Shown: positions 32,874-45,893, numbered from the stretch's first letter. The stretch: 64,000 nucleotides of DNA from Sanguinoderma infundibulare (GCA_032821775.1 JAVLRN010000005.1:1116001-1180000), one strand, 5' to 3'. The notes: generated by a model from the letters alone, not told the origin. A program made the numbers and translations.

Positions 32874-34604
32874 GGTCTGTATGGATAGAATAAGTATGCA
32901 AGGTGAGTTCAAGCAAGACATTGAACGACCTACTGTTAAGCGGGATGACACAGGCTCTGGGCTAAGGGTCAGCTCGGAGGAGCGGGAAACGGGCGCAGAT
33001 GTTACGGAACTTGAGGGCCCGCTGCGAATTATATAGCATTTTGGGGGCTTCTATAACCGAACACCTTGACGGCTGGATTGAGCTGGGTTGGCGGGAGTGG
33101 GTCGTGACTGGTTGCGTTGAAGGAAGTTCAAGGACTCCAAGTACAGACGATGCGCTTTCGGACAGGATCTGATGATCTTGGGCGTCTCTCTCGCTGCTTC
33201 GTGGGTCGTGGCCACTGGGTGCACTCAGTTGACTCTACTAGCTGCAGCACTGATGGGGTCCGGTCGTCAATCGCCTTCCCGTAAAGAGACCGGATCAACA
33301 TTTTGGAACCCTAATCATCGTGCTATCATTTCATCGTGTTCTGGCCATGCCGCAATCAGGCACGCTGAAGCCGCAAGATAACCAACTTCCGGACACAGAA
33401 CAGGGTGCTACGAGCTCACGTCGCCCTTCCTTTTTGCTTTTTTGCACATCGACGGCATAGACCATTCCGAGTCCAAGTCCACTCTCCGAAGGTGCGTCTC
33501 GGTCGATATGCTGCCGCGTAGCCCCTATTTCTCGCGGCACAGAAACAGGGAGATGCTGCGGGGTTCTTCTGCGCAATGTCATTGCCATACATAGCATACA
33601 TGCAGCTGAACTCCGTCCTCTGTAGTTAGCATCTTCCTTGCCGATGCCGGACACAAGTCCGCGGACCATACTGCCTTTACTGTCGGCGCCGATTTTGCGC
33701 CCTGAGGTGACCCGTTTAGACAATAGATTTGCTTCCTGTCTATAATATTGACACGATTGCCCGGCGCAGCCAGAACACCTCTTCAACTGCTTGCAACTTG
33801 AGCGCGTGCTCCGGCTCGATCTGGTCAAACCTGCGCCACGACGAAGTGACTCGCGGTACCAAGCTGCAGCATTGAGCTTCAGTACTGTCGCTGAAGATCT
33901 CCGACTACGTACGACGGCAGCACTCACGGCTTCGCCGCGGTGCTCTTACGCCTCATGGTTGCCAATGAAGCTCCCTCGCGATTCTCAGCCAAACTCCATC
34001 CACACTGGCGCCGCCACGCACAACAAATGGCAAACGCAACCCCCGCGTCGTCAGACTCGTACGACGTGGATAGGCCCTTTGCGTTGGGGCGGAAAGGTCT
34101 CGACACCCGTGCAAGATCTAGCAGAGGCCCAGGCGATGAAATGATCGGGACCAAGGACACGAGTACTGCGACGCATACGCCGGAGAGAACACGCTTCCGA
34201 GTCAGTCTTCCTTTCTTGTCTGGGTGGTGCATCGATCCTTCCCGTTACTCGCTTTTTTGACATTCCATCGCTGCCCGTCAGACAGGCTCCGCGAACGTGC
34301 TATGAAGACGAAGTTTGAATTGGCCTCGCGCTCAGCGTACGACTCCGAGTCAGACATTCTAGAACAGATACACGATGCAGAATACACGTACTAGGACAGA
34401 CGAACGTACTACGACAGATACAGATCCCCGAGGGCAATACGAGAGCATCAGAAAGCGATAGGTATACACAACATGGGAATCCGGGGGACTCGACTTCGAG
34501 GAAATGGTATATAGGATCGGATACAAACAGAGTCCATTCACGAACCGCCCGCGCACGCTTGCGGGCTTCTGGTCCGAGTCGACAGCAACAAAAGCATACC
34601 ACAG
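32874..34604. other. Region between the two Argonaute genes
   Basis: About 1.7 kb. A TATA-like element (TATATAAT on the minus strand, 33028-33035) lies about 155 bp upstream of the Argonaute A start and may be its core promoter. The rest, including open but unlikely frames around 33330-34250, shows no family match; it may be spacer from the tandem duplication or hold a gene I cannot recognise. Confidence 0.4.
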
Positions 34605-37600
34605 TTACAGAAAGTTCATACGCCAGTTGTTCTTCGCCTTGGCCACCCACCCGGATTGCCGCTTCCACTCCTCGAGGTCAAACTCGCCCTGGCCGGAAGT
34701 GCTGCCGACGCTCGACGCGGCGTCGCTGAGCGAGTCGCCGTTCTCGCAGTGGAAAGCGAGCCGCGCGCATATCTTCTGCTCAAGGGTAGGTCAGCAAAAC
34801 CGTTAATGGTAGTGGCAGCAGAGCGTGGGCCGTACATCAGCATCTGAGGAATTGTCAGAATAGTTCGATGTCAACGGCAGAGAAAGACCTCACAATACAC
34901 CGGTGCGGGGATGGAGACGGATCGGGTGGCGCTGGCGTACATATGGCAGAGGTGGTAGGTCATCATTTGGATGCTGGAGGCCGAAGGGATTCAGTTAATC
35001 GCTGTCAAAGAAAGGAACGACATGAAAACTGACGTCTTGAGGTCGATATTGGCCTCGTTCTCGAGGACGATATAGTGCGCTGGCCTGCTTGCTGTACAGC
35101 GGAGGCTTTAGGTTTGTGCACTAACAGCTCGAGGGTCACTACTCACTTCCCAACAGCCCACCGTGAGATTGCAGATAAAAGTCTCGATAGTTTGGATTGG
35201 TGACGTGATCATCGACAACCAAACCGGGAAAGCAATTGCCGGATTTATCCCCTTGTTGCGGGCTAAACGGGGCATCAGTGCCAAACCATCATGAGTAAGG
35301 CGACGTCACGGACCTCTTTGGGAAGAAACGGACATGGTGTCTATATCAGGGGGAGCATGAGACATGATCGAGAGGCAAAAGTGTCGCTTCAAACCTTTTC
35401 CCGACAATCACAAACAGCAGCTTTGGATGGTATTTCGGGGGTATCTTGGCCATCTCAAATGCACCTAAATAACAGTGAGCGGATCACGCTGCGCTGCGGG
35501 CGAAGCACGTCTGGACTCACGCTTGATCATCGGTACCTCTTGGTTCGCGACCTGCTCAAACTCTCCCTCGCTCACCCCATCCCTGTAGAAAAAGATGTGC
35601 CTTGGGGGCGGCGGGTTCTTCACGTGCATTTCGGTTTTGCGGAAGGTTAACCACGAATTGAGGGCAGCCTGAAAAATACAGAGGTTCAAATCCTCGAAAT
35701 GGTTCCAGCGGCTGAGATCTTCATACCGACACCATTTGCGCCAGGTCCTCAATCATCTCCACACGGGGTTGCTGAACACTGGCGTATGACGTTGTCATAG
35801 CCGCTCCAGGACTGACAGACGCGACCAGTCCCGTCATGGATGGTCGGGTGGCCACCCCTGGGCCTGGGTGGCCGACGTCGGCACCTGAATATTTCCCAAC
35901 ATTGTTGGTAGAGCCCAATTTGCATGTGCGAAGATTATTCACCGATGACCATAGAATCGTAAAAGAGATCCCTGGTGAGCGGCGAGTCAATCATACAATT
36001 CACTCCCTCCAGACGAGCGTTGATCCTTCCCGCGTTTCATCAGCACCACGTGGAGGGGAAGAATACGCCACCACTCACTTTAGGGCAAGGTTGTTGCAGT
36101 ATTGGTCGAGTTGATTATGATTCTTACACTTGTTCCACTTCCCATTGCGCTTGTGAAGGGAGATGAAGGGAAATCACGGTCAGTAGTGGGCCCTTCAAAG
36201 CCAACGGCTACAGAGTGCATACATACCACGCATTGCGTGGAGACGTCTGCGACTATGTCCCCCCAGAACTTGATCTGCCGGCGACATTCAGCAGCGTGTT
36301 CGGGCAAGAAGGCTAACAGTAGCTGAGGTTTCTCGTCTTCGCCGCACGTGGACCTCATAAACTGCCAGGCCTCTTCGATGCACTATAGGTCATATGATTA
36401 CCACGGGTAATGTTCTTCACCACAATGCAACTCACGTTGTGAGGGTTACCGACTTGTCCTGGAAATATCTGTGGCTGGGGTGTCTCGACATCTGGAACGG
36501 TGGTCAATAGAGCAAACAACCATCAGACAAAACGCCTACCCATGCCTGTCCGTTGCCAAGTCGATCAGTCGACATAGTTGCTTATATGGAACGGGATGCT
36601 CACCGAGCTTCCGCAAATTGTCAACCAGAACCGTGATGAATTGCCGGATCTGCCGGACATCGACCTTGTCGAAATTGATAACGGACCAGATCCTCAGTCT
36701 CTTCCCTGCGCGGTAGAACTGCCTGTCCCGCAAGTTCCACGCACCGCCCGAAGGTACCTGCAGCATGTAGAAAGCCCCACCGAGTGTCATTGTGCGCAGA
36801 CACCATGGAGGACTGGGTGTCGTTCACTCACGAACGGGCGTTGCTGGGTGTCCCCGAATAGGATGGGAGGGGGCTTGATGATTTGGCTTGGAAGAGACAT
36901 GGGTTCAGCGCTGACCGACATCCCAGCCTCCAGCATGAAGTCGGATGTGGAATAATCGAATTGCTGTTCACGACTCTGACATACAGCTGTAAGTGCGACG
37001 GAGGATTTAAGATGAACGTTAGACAGACACATACATTGCCACCAACCGCCTTTCGTATTCGGTCCAGACGGTGGTCGGGTCTCTGCGTCGCAAATTTCAA
37101 CAACGCGTTCTGTATCTCTGCTGGGGCCTTCTTCCGAAACAGCTGACCCTCCACAATCTGGCACAGTTCTCCGGGTATGATAGCGGTCCTTCCCATACGG
37201 ACACCGACAGAATGCCTGTGCCTCAGCGTCACGTTGTACTTATTCTTGAAGTGCTCCTGAAACAGGTAGTGAGTTAAAATTGGTCACCTGAACCACACTG
37301 CCTATGCTTGCCTCTACAGTTATCCGATCCTCGCCTATATCAAATTCCTGGAAGGCAGCTTCGGGCACTATGTCCGCAATAGGCCTCGCTCGGAAATGAG
37401 GTGCGACTGTGACTTTGACGCGCACCCCCTTCAAGAACGAACGAAGCTCGGCGAGTTGCTGACGCGATAAATTGCGGAGGTCACGGAGATTTTCAAGCTT
37501 AAGCCAGGCTGCCATTACATCGATGAGACTCCCTTGATGTTGGTACCTTCGGTGGGTATTAGCGGGAGGACGCATACCTGACAGCTGAAGTGCGGAACTT

Positions 37601-38443
37601 ACACTAGCGCGCACACAGTGTCAACGTTGACCAACAGTCTGCCTGGTGTGGGGCGTATGCTCCTAATATACGGTGAGCGGAGAATGTGCGAAGTAGAGTA
37701 AGAACCCACTGGAAAAAGCCTCTCCTTGCGATAAGTGCCCCCCCGATTTCCTCGCTTCCATGAGCCACGAAGAAGGCTTTTGCATGAGCACGGAAACCGT
37801 GTCGCAGACTCGGTGCCTGGCGAACAAGCAGCTGGAGCAAGCTGAGAGTCTTTGCGTACATATCATGGGGGTCGTGCGGATTCCGTTTCTGAGTGAGCAT
37901 TTTGATCGCTCTATAGCCCATATTAGAACACAATTTACTGGTCAATCACGATGCTTACGAGGTATTGATCGTCCCGACACGACGAATTTTGACGACGTGG
38001 GTTGGCGCATCCCGCCTACGACCCAGATAGACGGAGTACTGTGGAACAGCGCTTGAGATAGCACACAGACCGAGCTGCAGCAGTACTCACGTCGTTGGAG
38101 ATGTCACGGGTGGAGTACATGTTACTGCGGCCGTCATAGAGAGGGCGAGGGTTGAAGCGAGCTGCGTGGTCCCTCCATAGCTGATCAATGACCTCGAGGT
38201 TACGTCCTCTCTGGGGGTACTCGGGGTCGACCACTACAAGACATGGATGAGAGCACGGCCGAAGCCAATGAAGGGCAGGTATTTACCAACTTTTACCAAG
38301 TCAGTAACTGGTATCATCTACATGACAGTAGACTCACCATCGAAGTGGAAGAAGACGGCGGTCGGGAGCTCGTCGATCGGGAAATGGTTGGTCCACACTT
38401 CAGTACGATCGAACTGTTGAGCTACGGCGAGGTGGTAATCCAT
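34605..38443 (-). CDS. Argonaute protein B (RNA interference), paralogue of A
   Basis: Same architecture and near-identical exon pattern as Argonaute A; about 900 residues. Start chosen at [17 protein letters not shown], the first Met before the N-domain [19 protein letters not shown]. Further landmarks: [95 protein letters not shown] catalytic residues are intact: Asp in [10 protein letters not shown] (35877-35879), Glu in [13 protein letters not shown], Asp in [12 protein letters not shown] (35579-35581) and His in [11 protein letters not shown] (35163-35165). The C-terminus ends NNWRMNFL. Divergence from A is strong enough (many substitutions and changed loops) that the duplication is not recent. 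It shares a 206-bp bidirectional promoter with the SRP receptor gene. Confidence 0.92.
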
Positions 38444-38649
38444 ACTATGTGCAACAAGGCAAACGAATAAGTTAGGTGGTCGACCCAGGGCTCAGAAGGG
38501 GAACATAAGTATCGTGGAGAGAGGAACGCGTTCCCGACGCGTCCGCCTGCCCACCCGCCATGTGACCAGACGTCCGGCGCCAAAACAGGGACGCGTTCTG
38601 GTGACGGCCGCCGGCGCGCGTCTGGACGTCGACTCCTTGCACGCACATC
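38444..38649. promoter_or_regulatory. Compact bidirectional promoter, Argonaute B / SRP receptor alpha
   Basis: Only 206 bp separate the two divergent start codons, so both promoters must overlap or share elements. No TATA box is seen on either strand; the middle is G+C-rich. Confidence 0.5.
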
Positions 38650-41600
38650 ATGCTCGACCACTGTTCAATCTCACACAAGGGTACGCACTTTGGCTCGTAG
38701 GAGGACTATGGGCGGAGCTGAGCTAGTTTGGTTCCAGGCGGCGTAGTTCTATGGTCGCGCTCCTTCACTCCCGCAGCATCCCATACCGCAGCCTCATCCA
38801 ATTCCCCCGTCAACTCCCTAGTTCGCGAAGCACTCATTGAAGGCCGCAGCTCTGATGGAAAGTACGAGAAAGACGGGTATGCGGTCAAGTGGACATTTGT
38901 CAACGATCTCGAGCTCATCTTCGTGGTACGCACCGCCTTCTCCCGCGAGCCTATCCTCAGTAAATCCATGCCTCACTCTAGGTCGCGTATCAGCGCATCT
39001 TGCAACTCACATACGTCGAAGAGCTTCTCCTTGCCCTCAAGACCCTATTCATCAAGCTCTTCCAACCCTTCCTCGCAACCTTCGTCGCATCACTCCATGT
39101 CGCCAGCACTACTAAGCTTTCTTCTCCTGGGGATGCTTCAACGCCATGGAACTTCAAGAAAGCCTTGGACGGCTGGGATTCTGTCTTCGAAAAGCTTCTC
39201 CGCGGCCTCGAGGACAAGGCTGCACAGGTGCGGGAAGCCAGCATCTCGGGTTTAGGGTGTTTCTGACCAGGTGTAGGAGCGGCGCATGCGTGTGGCGCAT
39301 CCTGCCCGGCCTGTAATTGATGTGACGCCCCCCTCCGAAGACGTTGACACTGGTGAGTCCCTCAGTTCTTCTGCGTGCAAGTAAAAGTCGTGCGAGAAAG
39401 CCACGGACTTGGAAGGTTCGCAGAGCAAGTTTACGTCTCCTTTGTGCATGACTAGGTGTGCAATTGGATGTATCGGGCAGATATTGGTATCTGGGAATAT
39501 CAATATCACGGACAATATGCATGTCTCTTAGGTAGTTTGTCGCAGCATTTCTCGGTGTCTAACAGACGGCACGGAGAACACGCATACATACGCACGTTCC
39601 GCTCCAATTTTTAGTTGCGTATGTTCCGGATATCGCAGTCCCAAACTAATCATCCTTTGATTACACAGTTCCTACTGAATCCAATGCAGAGGTCCAAGAC
39701 GAGGAGCAGATAGCGCGAAATGTGCAAGCGCTTAAGAACAGGCTCCGTGGGCGAGGGGGTCAAACTGGGAGGCGAGGGCGGGGTCGTGCGGAGGTTGGAA
39801 GTGGGAGAGAAAGCGTCCCAGGTTCTGAGTAAGTCTTTCCGCGTTTGTTTCATACACCTTCGCTTATAGCTCACCAATGGTCAGCTCCGAGACCCCGACC
39901 TCGAAGCGTAAATCCCGCACCAAGGCACAGAGAAAATGGGGCGACCAGGCGGCGCCCACAGAGTCTGACATGGCTTCGCTCGACTATAGCTATGATAGTG
40001 CAGCGTCGGACGGCCGCCCTAGTTCGCTTGACGTGTCGTCGCTTGTTGACAACACGTCGCTTGGCACACGCACCCAAGACGGCCTGTACGAAGTCAAGGA
40101 CTGGGAATTTGCGACCCAAGGCGACAAGAGCGCCGACGACGTGATAGCCGAGGTGCTAAAGAAAGGAGGTCCAGAGGCCAAACCTACGTCCGGCTCTCTG
40201 GGCGCACTCGGATCGATATTTGCACGTCTTACTGGCTCGAAAATGCTCACAGAGGACGATCTCAAGCCCGTATTGGAGGCAATGAAGCAGCACCTTATGA
40301 AGAAAAACGTGGCGAAAGAGATATCTGAGAAGGTCTGCGAAGATGTCGGGCAAAGTCTCGTTGGCAAGAAAGTTGGCGGCTTCCAAAGTAAGCGCATCAT
40401 CCTTATGCCCGTGTTCCCCGTCAACGTATCGATCCGCGTGTTGTATCCACAGCGACGACTTCAGCAGTCCGGCAGGCGCTTGCGAACTCGATCACCCGCA
40501 TCCTTACGCCGAAGACTTCAACGGACCTTCTCTTGTCCATTCGCACAAAGTTGTCTACGCCCGCGGCTGCTTCACAACAGCGACTACCTTACAGTATTAC
40601 TTTCGTTGGCGTGAACGGTGTCGGCAAGAGTACCAACCTCTCGAAAGTTTGCTTCTGGCTCATACAAAACGGCTTCCGTGTCCTCATTGCGGCATGTGAC
40701 ACGTTCCGGTACGTTAATGTCCGTAATGCCATGTCGACGCGCTTGCTCACGATCGTATCCACAGGAGCGGCGCCGTCGAGCAACTCCGAGTACACGTTCG
40801 CAACCTCGGTATGCTCGGGGTTGACGGAGCGACGAACAGCAAGGGACGGGTCGAATTGTATGAGCGAGGTTATGGCAAAGACGCAGCTGGAATCGCGAAG
40901 GAAGCCATAAGTTACGGTAGGCGTTGATCCCCTCCAGTCATGTGCAAGCGCGCGTCTGACGCGGGATCAGCTCGCGATAACGACTTTGACGTCGTGCTTA
41001 TTGATACCGCCGGACGGATGCAAGACAACGAGGTACGGCAGCGACGTCCACCCGCCGCACAATGACGACAGCTGATTGTTCTGAACTTTACAGCCCCTCA
41101 TGCGCGCTCTCGCAAAGGTGCGACATGCCCCACACCAGACACGGCCGTATTTCAGTCCTGCCACCTTGGGCCTGTTGTGCCGTGTGCAATTGACCGAACA
41201 CTTACGGGCATCCGCAGCTTGTTGCGACGAACAACCCGGACAAGATCATTTTCGTCGGCGAAGCCTTGGTGGGAAACGAGGCGGTCGACCAGCTCACGAA
41301 GTTCGACCGCGCGCTCCGGGACTTCTCTGTCGCCTCTGGCGGGCAAGAGCGCGGCATCGACGGCATGTTGGTTACAAAGTGGGACACGGTGGATGACAAG
41401 GTACGCACCCTTGGACGGAAATCCCTTTGCTTTCTCTGCGCTGTTCACGCTCCGTGCATCGCGCCTCCGCAGCAAGGGATCATCAGTCTTCCATGTCGCT
41501 AACACTGCTTGCTTTTGCTATCTCAGGTCGGCGCTGCGCTGTCAATGACCTACGTTACGGGTCAGCCCATCATCTTCGTTGGATGCGGTCAGGTCAGTGT

Positions 41601-41717
41601 ATTCAGCAACATCTTTCGCGGGCGCGGCGCTCTGAAACGTTTGCTCGTTTTCAGACATACACCGACCTGAGGCAGCTGCGTGTCGCGAACGTGGTGCAAG
41701 CCATCCTCAGTGATTAG
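38650..41717 (+). CDS. SRP101: Signal recognition particle receptor alpha subunit (SRP docking protein)
   Basis: About a dozen exons; the first is 38650..38680 and the last ends at the TAG at 41715. SR-alpha is the ER-membrane-associated GTPase that receives the SRP-ribosome complex. The N-terminal X (longin-like) domain is visible (NSLVREALIEGRS, YAVKWTFVNDLELIFVVAYQ, LTYVEELLLALKTLF), followed by a charged linker (DEEQIARNVQALKNRLRGRG). The NG GTPase domain has VGVNGVGKSTNLSK (G1), AACDTFRSGAVEQL (G2), VLIDTAGRMQ (G3), LVTKWDT (G4, TKWD in place of the usual TKFD) and YVTGQPIIFVGCGQ (G5) with the C-terminal DLRQLRVANVV helix. All inspected junctions are in phase. An intron of about 310 bp (39354-39667) is longer than the rest. 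Confidence 0.93.
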
Positions 41718-43004
41718 CGGCCGGGAAGGTTTGCGCCGCGGCGAGCACGCGATCTCTTATCCCTATGTTTAGCCACTTGGATACAGACCTGCTCCACCCT
41801 GGCATGCAGCTGTCGCCAACTCCTGTAGACGTTTCGTTTCTCCTAACCTATTTTATCACTATCAGACTCGACTCAAGCAGTGCGGACGATCGCGAGCGGC
41901 CGCAGTCGGTCAAAATATTGCCCAGTGTGCTTGGAGTTTCTTCAAATCCGGATCCACCGAACTACAGTCACAACGTGATACAGAATTGTACGCCGAGTGT
42001 CGTCAGACCGTCCTCGGCGTGGCATCGCTCGTCTCCATGTGTAATGCAACATCGAGCGTCCACGTCACCTCTGTCAGACAAACTTACGCGCACGGCCAAG
42101 TCGGCGCGATGGACAACGGCGCAGTCTCCACGCCTGGAAGGACGGCTGACCGCCGGGCGGTATCTCTGACAGACTCGTACGTACGACTCGAAGGTGTTTT
42201 TCTAACTCCTGATCAGCGATTCAGCGAACCCCGCCGGAACGGCGCTGCTGCTGCCGCCGCTCACCGCAACGACCGTACCGTAGCAGCTGGCGCGGTAGGA
42301 TAGGCCAAGCTTGACACATCCCGTCCTTGCGGTTGATCGAGTCCAGGTTGGAGAGAACTGGAGTCAAGCTCGAGGTAGGTTCGGAAGCGCCCGCGCTTTG
42401 TCACACACGGCGAAAATGAAACACGTCCTCCGTGAGCTTGAGGGCGGTATTATAATAGACATTAGGCTGGTGGACATGTTAACGTTTGCACCCTGCTAGG
42501 GTTCGTGATCGATCTGTGAAATTGGCGTGCTGACCCAGTGCGAGTACTTATTAGTGACACGCGGGTGCACTTTTAGCTACTGAAACCAATTCTGCGGCCC
42601 AAGTACCGTATCAGCTGAGCCCTGCCTGCGAAACAAGACGAAGAGAAGAGTGGAGGGCAGAACCAGGGCGCCGAGATGGTACCGCTGCTGGACGTTCGTC
42701 GCCCGCACTCTCCCCGCGCGCCGCTCGCCGGAAGGCACTAGGGCCAGGGACGGCCAGGTGCGATTTGCGAGGACGCCGATCTCGCATTTCAACGGAAGCT
42801 TCTTGTCGACGCGCCGCAAAAACATTAGGAAAAAAAACCCTGTGTAAAAAATTGGCTCGCTGATCACGAACATCTGTGCTGCTGGGGATGCCTGGAGCCC
42901 GTAGTCATCGTGACGGCGACGAGCCCGGCCGTTCGTTCCTTATACTTAATAAACGGGAGGGCGGCGTGCTGCAATCAGGCTGCAATATCGCACCTGCGAC
43001 GGTT
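41718..43004. other. Gene-poor region downstream of the SRP receptor gene
   Basis: About 1.3 kb with only short frames lacking family resemblance. Sequence near 42830-42840 is A-rich. I see no supported gene, RNA or mobile element. Confidence 0.45.
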
Positions 43005-44235
43005 TCAAGGCGGCGAGGGGATGATGGCGCGCTGGAGAAACGATAAACCCCGACGCGCTTCTCGTTTCTGACCGGACGCGCCCCTCGGCACAGGGTGTCG
43101 TGCGCACGCTAAGGCGTGTTCGAAGGAGCCCTCGAGCCTCGAGAGCGCGAGACGCTTTCCGGGGAAACCGTCGGCGATGTAGCCTTGCCCGGCGTGTCCG
43201 TCCCACGCCGCGCTCATACCGTGTCCGCGCCAGACGTCGCTGGCTGAATGGAGATGGGTCAAGCCACCCGTCCGAGGTTTACAAACCACGATGATGACGA
43301 ATCGCTGTACGTACAACGCTCGCCTGCCGTGCGGGCGTACGGGGACGACGACGTCAGCCACCGTGTGCGAGCCGTAGCCGGAAACACACAGGAGCACGCG
43401 CTGCGGGAGCATCGGCTGACGCGATATCAGAGTTTGGGTTGGATAGATCGTGGACCTGGTTGCAGATGGATTCAGCGGCACAGCGCACCCATCTGCAAAT
43501 TCCCCCCTGCTGCGGGAGTGCGATTGTGCAATCGTTATGCGACGGAGCGAATCACCGAAAAAAAAATCGCGCACGGCGTGACAAGAAGGTTCGACACCCA
43601 AAAACGCATGTAGCGTATAGAGAGATGTGAAAGGCCTGAGGCCTGAGGGCCAGAATCCACGATAGGGCCGGGCGGAATCATTGCCGCAATAGAACTTTTG
43701 GGCGCTGATATTGAAATCATAGAATATATGCGCATCTGCGCACACGCTGTCCACGATGGCATGGTGCGCCGAGCCGGTGTCGATGTGGGAGAGGCCGGGC
43801 GGAAAGAGGCAACACGTTTTGCGGGCATGCAGCAACGGAACAGCGTCAGAACGACAAGAAGGAATATGAACGGACGCATATTGCTGCACGAGAGCGGTTG
43901 TCTGGGACACAACGCTTTCAGGTCCCAGTGGGTGTGTGACAGGACACCGGAATGGATGCGTGCATCGCAAGGCGCGGACGACGCCGCAGCGGGGTAGGCA
44001 AGCTGCAGCATACAGCAGCAGCAAGAACGAAATCTGCGCGGAAGTCGACCGGCCCCGACGCCCGTGTCAACGTTCAGCCCGAGGGCCCCAAGAATGGGCC
44101 GGTGGAGATTAATTGGAGGTGACAGTCTCGTGGCGCGAGGGCGGATACTTACACGATGATTGGCGGCAGCAATAGAGCAAACCTGACGATATACTGCCAC
44201 CGGGGCGCACGGGTCCATTCTTGTGCACTGTCGGC
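43005..44235 (-). CDS. Possible membrane protein exon pair, weak support
   Basis: Two minus-strand segments (44155..44235 and 43005..44043) join in phase into a stretch starting ADSAQEWTRAPRW followed by a long hydrophobic run (QYIVRFALLLPPII joined to ISFLLLLYAAACLP). The second segment stays open for about 340 codons. The hydrophobic run spanning the splice is the only positive sign: it would be one transmembrane helix. The donor (GTGTAA) is poor, no start codon is placed, and the downstream residues are Cys/Ser/Arg-rich in a way that can arise by chance in G+C-rich DNA. No family recognised. Confidence 0.2.
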
Positions 44236-45104
44236 CTGCGAGACGATAGGCCGAGGACAAGGGCGTTGGTGGTTCGATCGGCTGTGTGTGGTGGGGAGGG
44301 GAAAGGGAGAGGACAAAGAGGAGGCGGGTTAGCAGAGGAATGAATGAATGAAGGGTGGATCGCTGATCGTGCCCGACTAGGGCGCTCCTTTGCCCAAACC
44401 GGCCACAAATCGAGGTCACGCCGGTCATAACCGCATCATCCGTCGACAGCCTCCCTTGCGCTGCGCCGGGATGGAGCAGTTGCTTGTCGCTGGACCAGTG
44501 CCCAGTGGTGCGCGGCGATGCATGTCCGTGCGGCGGGGCCCAATAAAGCGTAATAGCCGGCAGGCGTGACTGTGTCTGGCACTGGGAAGGCCAACGAAGC
44601 CGTCCGATGGCGTCAAGCTGGTCAGCGCGAGAAGGCGCGAGAAGCAGCCATGCATCGAACCACGGCCGCGCTCTCACACACTCACTATCCAGGGAAGTCA
44701 TCTGCGAAAGAAACGCACCGATCGGATCCTATCCTCTGGCCGCTGTCGTCCGCGTATGAACTGGTGTGAATGTCGAGATCCCGAAGGAAAACCGCCCCTG
44801 CCCAGGTGGACGAGAGACGCACTAGAGAGATGCCAATTATGCGTACTGTACAATGAGGGGGTGGTGCGGAGAAGCATGTGCAATGGAGAATGCAGCGGAT
44901 CGGGAAGAATGTGGAAACGAGGAGAATTCGGGACTGTATGCGGGATATGCGAATGCAAAGAAGCACAAGGGAAGAGTGCGGGGAATATGTCCGACGAAGA
45001 CGAAAGCGAAACATTGCAATCGATAGCAGAAGGTTGAATCATCTGACGCCGCAAGCATCCGAGGGCGAAGCCGACGGTAGGACATACATCCGAACTCGAA
45101 CCGG
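44236..45104. other. Intergenic or untranslated sequence
   Basis: About 870 bp between two weakly supported minus-strand genes. No convincing coding region. Small direct repeats of AATG (44338-44351) are visible. Confidence 0.4.
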
Positions 45105-45893
45105 CTAGCGCACTCGATTGCGCCGGGAGAGGGCCGCAGCATGGTGAGGATGGCGAAGAGCTGCGGCTGGGGCGGCGGTGCCTGCCCATTGCCTGTGGGG
45201 CGAGTCCCAATGGTCGTGTACGCCTTCCGCGATGGAGCGGCGTTTTGCAGGAGGAAGGACGGAGAGAGAATTTGAAGCATGGAGGGTGATTGTCTCTGGG
45301 TCAATGTCCTCCTCGTCGCGTGCGCGTTTGCGCTTGTGGGGCCGGTGTGTATACGGGGGGTGGGAGAGATCCTCGTCTTGGTCCGGGAGGTCGTAGAGGA
45401 GGAATGTCGGGGAATGGTAGGGAAGAGGGATGGGGGCGACGAGGGGTGCATTACAAATCACTTCTGCGACCTCAGGGACGGGGGACGGGGAGAGGTCGCT
45501 GTCGCGCGACACGACCGAGGAAGTGTCTGATCTGGTGGCCAAATCTGGGAGGGCCGCCGGGGAAAGTAAGAGACGATTGGGTATGACATGAAGGACGTAA
45601 AACTCACAAGGTGGCCCGTCGTACTCTCTTGACGGGTAGTGGTGGAATGGAAGAAGAAAATCTGGGGGCCCTGAGGGCCAGAAGGAGGATGACTGCGAGT
45701 GGGAGGGGCCTGCATTGGTCCAGGAGGAGGTAGCGAGAGCACCTGCAAAGAGAGTAGGCTGCTGTGCCTGTGACCGGGAGTGATGTGGGTAGAAAGCCGA
45801 CCGGTGGTAGGACGCGGAGGGTGGGGGCGGGAGGAGAGGGCCGTGGTGCCTGTGGTCGGGGAGGTTGTGGAGGAGGCAGGAGACGTCGTTCAT
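45105..45893 (-). CDS. Hypothetical low-complexity protein with nuclear-localisation-like motif
   Basis: Two exons (45608..45893 and 45105..45544) join in phase 1 into about 241 residues. The start is MNDVSCLLHNLPDHRHHGP. The protein is rich in Pro, His and Ser, contains a basic patch HKRKRARDEEDIDPETI typical of a nuclear localisation signal, a second one PPAKRRSIAEG, and an acidic patch DLPDQDEDLS. The exon 1 donor (GTGAGT) and acceptor (CCCAG) are good. I do not recognise the family; the pattern fits a fungal transcription regulator, but that is a guess. Confidence 0.45.
   Translation of the reverse strand: MNDVSCLLHNLPDHRHHGPLLPPPPSASYHRSAFYPHHSRSQAQQPTLFAGALATSSWTNAGPSHSQSSSFWPSGPPDFLLPFHHYPSREYDGPPCEFYVLHVIPNRLLLSPAALPDLATRSDTSSVVSRDSDLSPSPVPEVAEVICNAPLVAPIPLPYHSPTFLLYDLPDQDEDLSHPPYTHRPHKRKRARDEEDIDPETITLHASNSLSVLPPAKRRSIAEGVHDHWDSPHRQWAGTAAPAAALRHPHHAAALSRRNRVR

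Noticed and set aside
33331..33927. Minus-strand frame of 198 codons between the Argonaute genes
   Set aside because: Composition is random-like, no start context or splice support, and no known motif.
43535..44701. Minus-strand open frame of 388 codons
   Set aside because: Translation is Ser/Arg/Cys/Pro-rich with no family resemblance; the candidate exon pair in another frame is at least as good, and neither is convincing.
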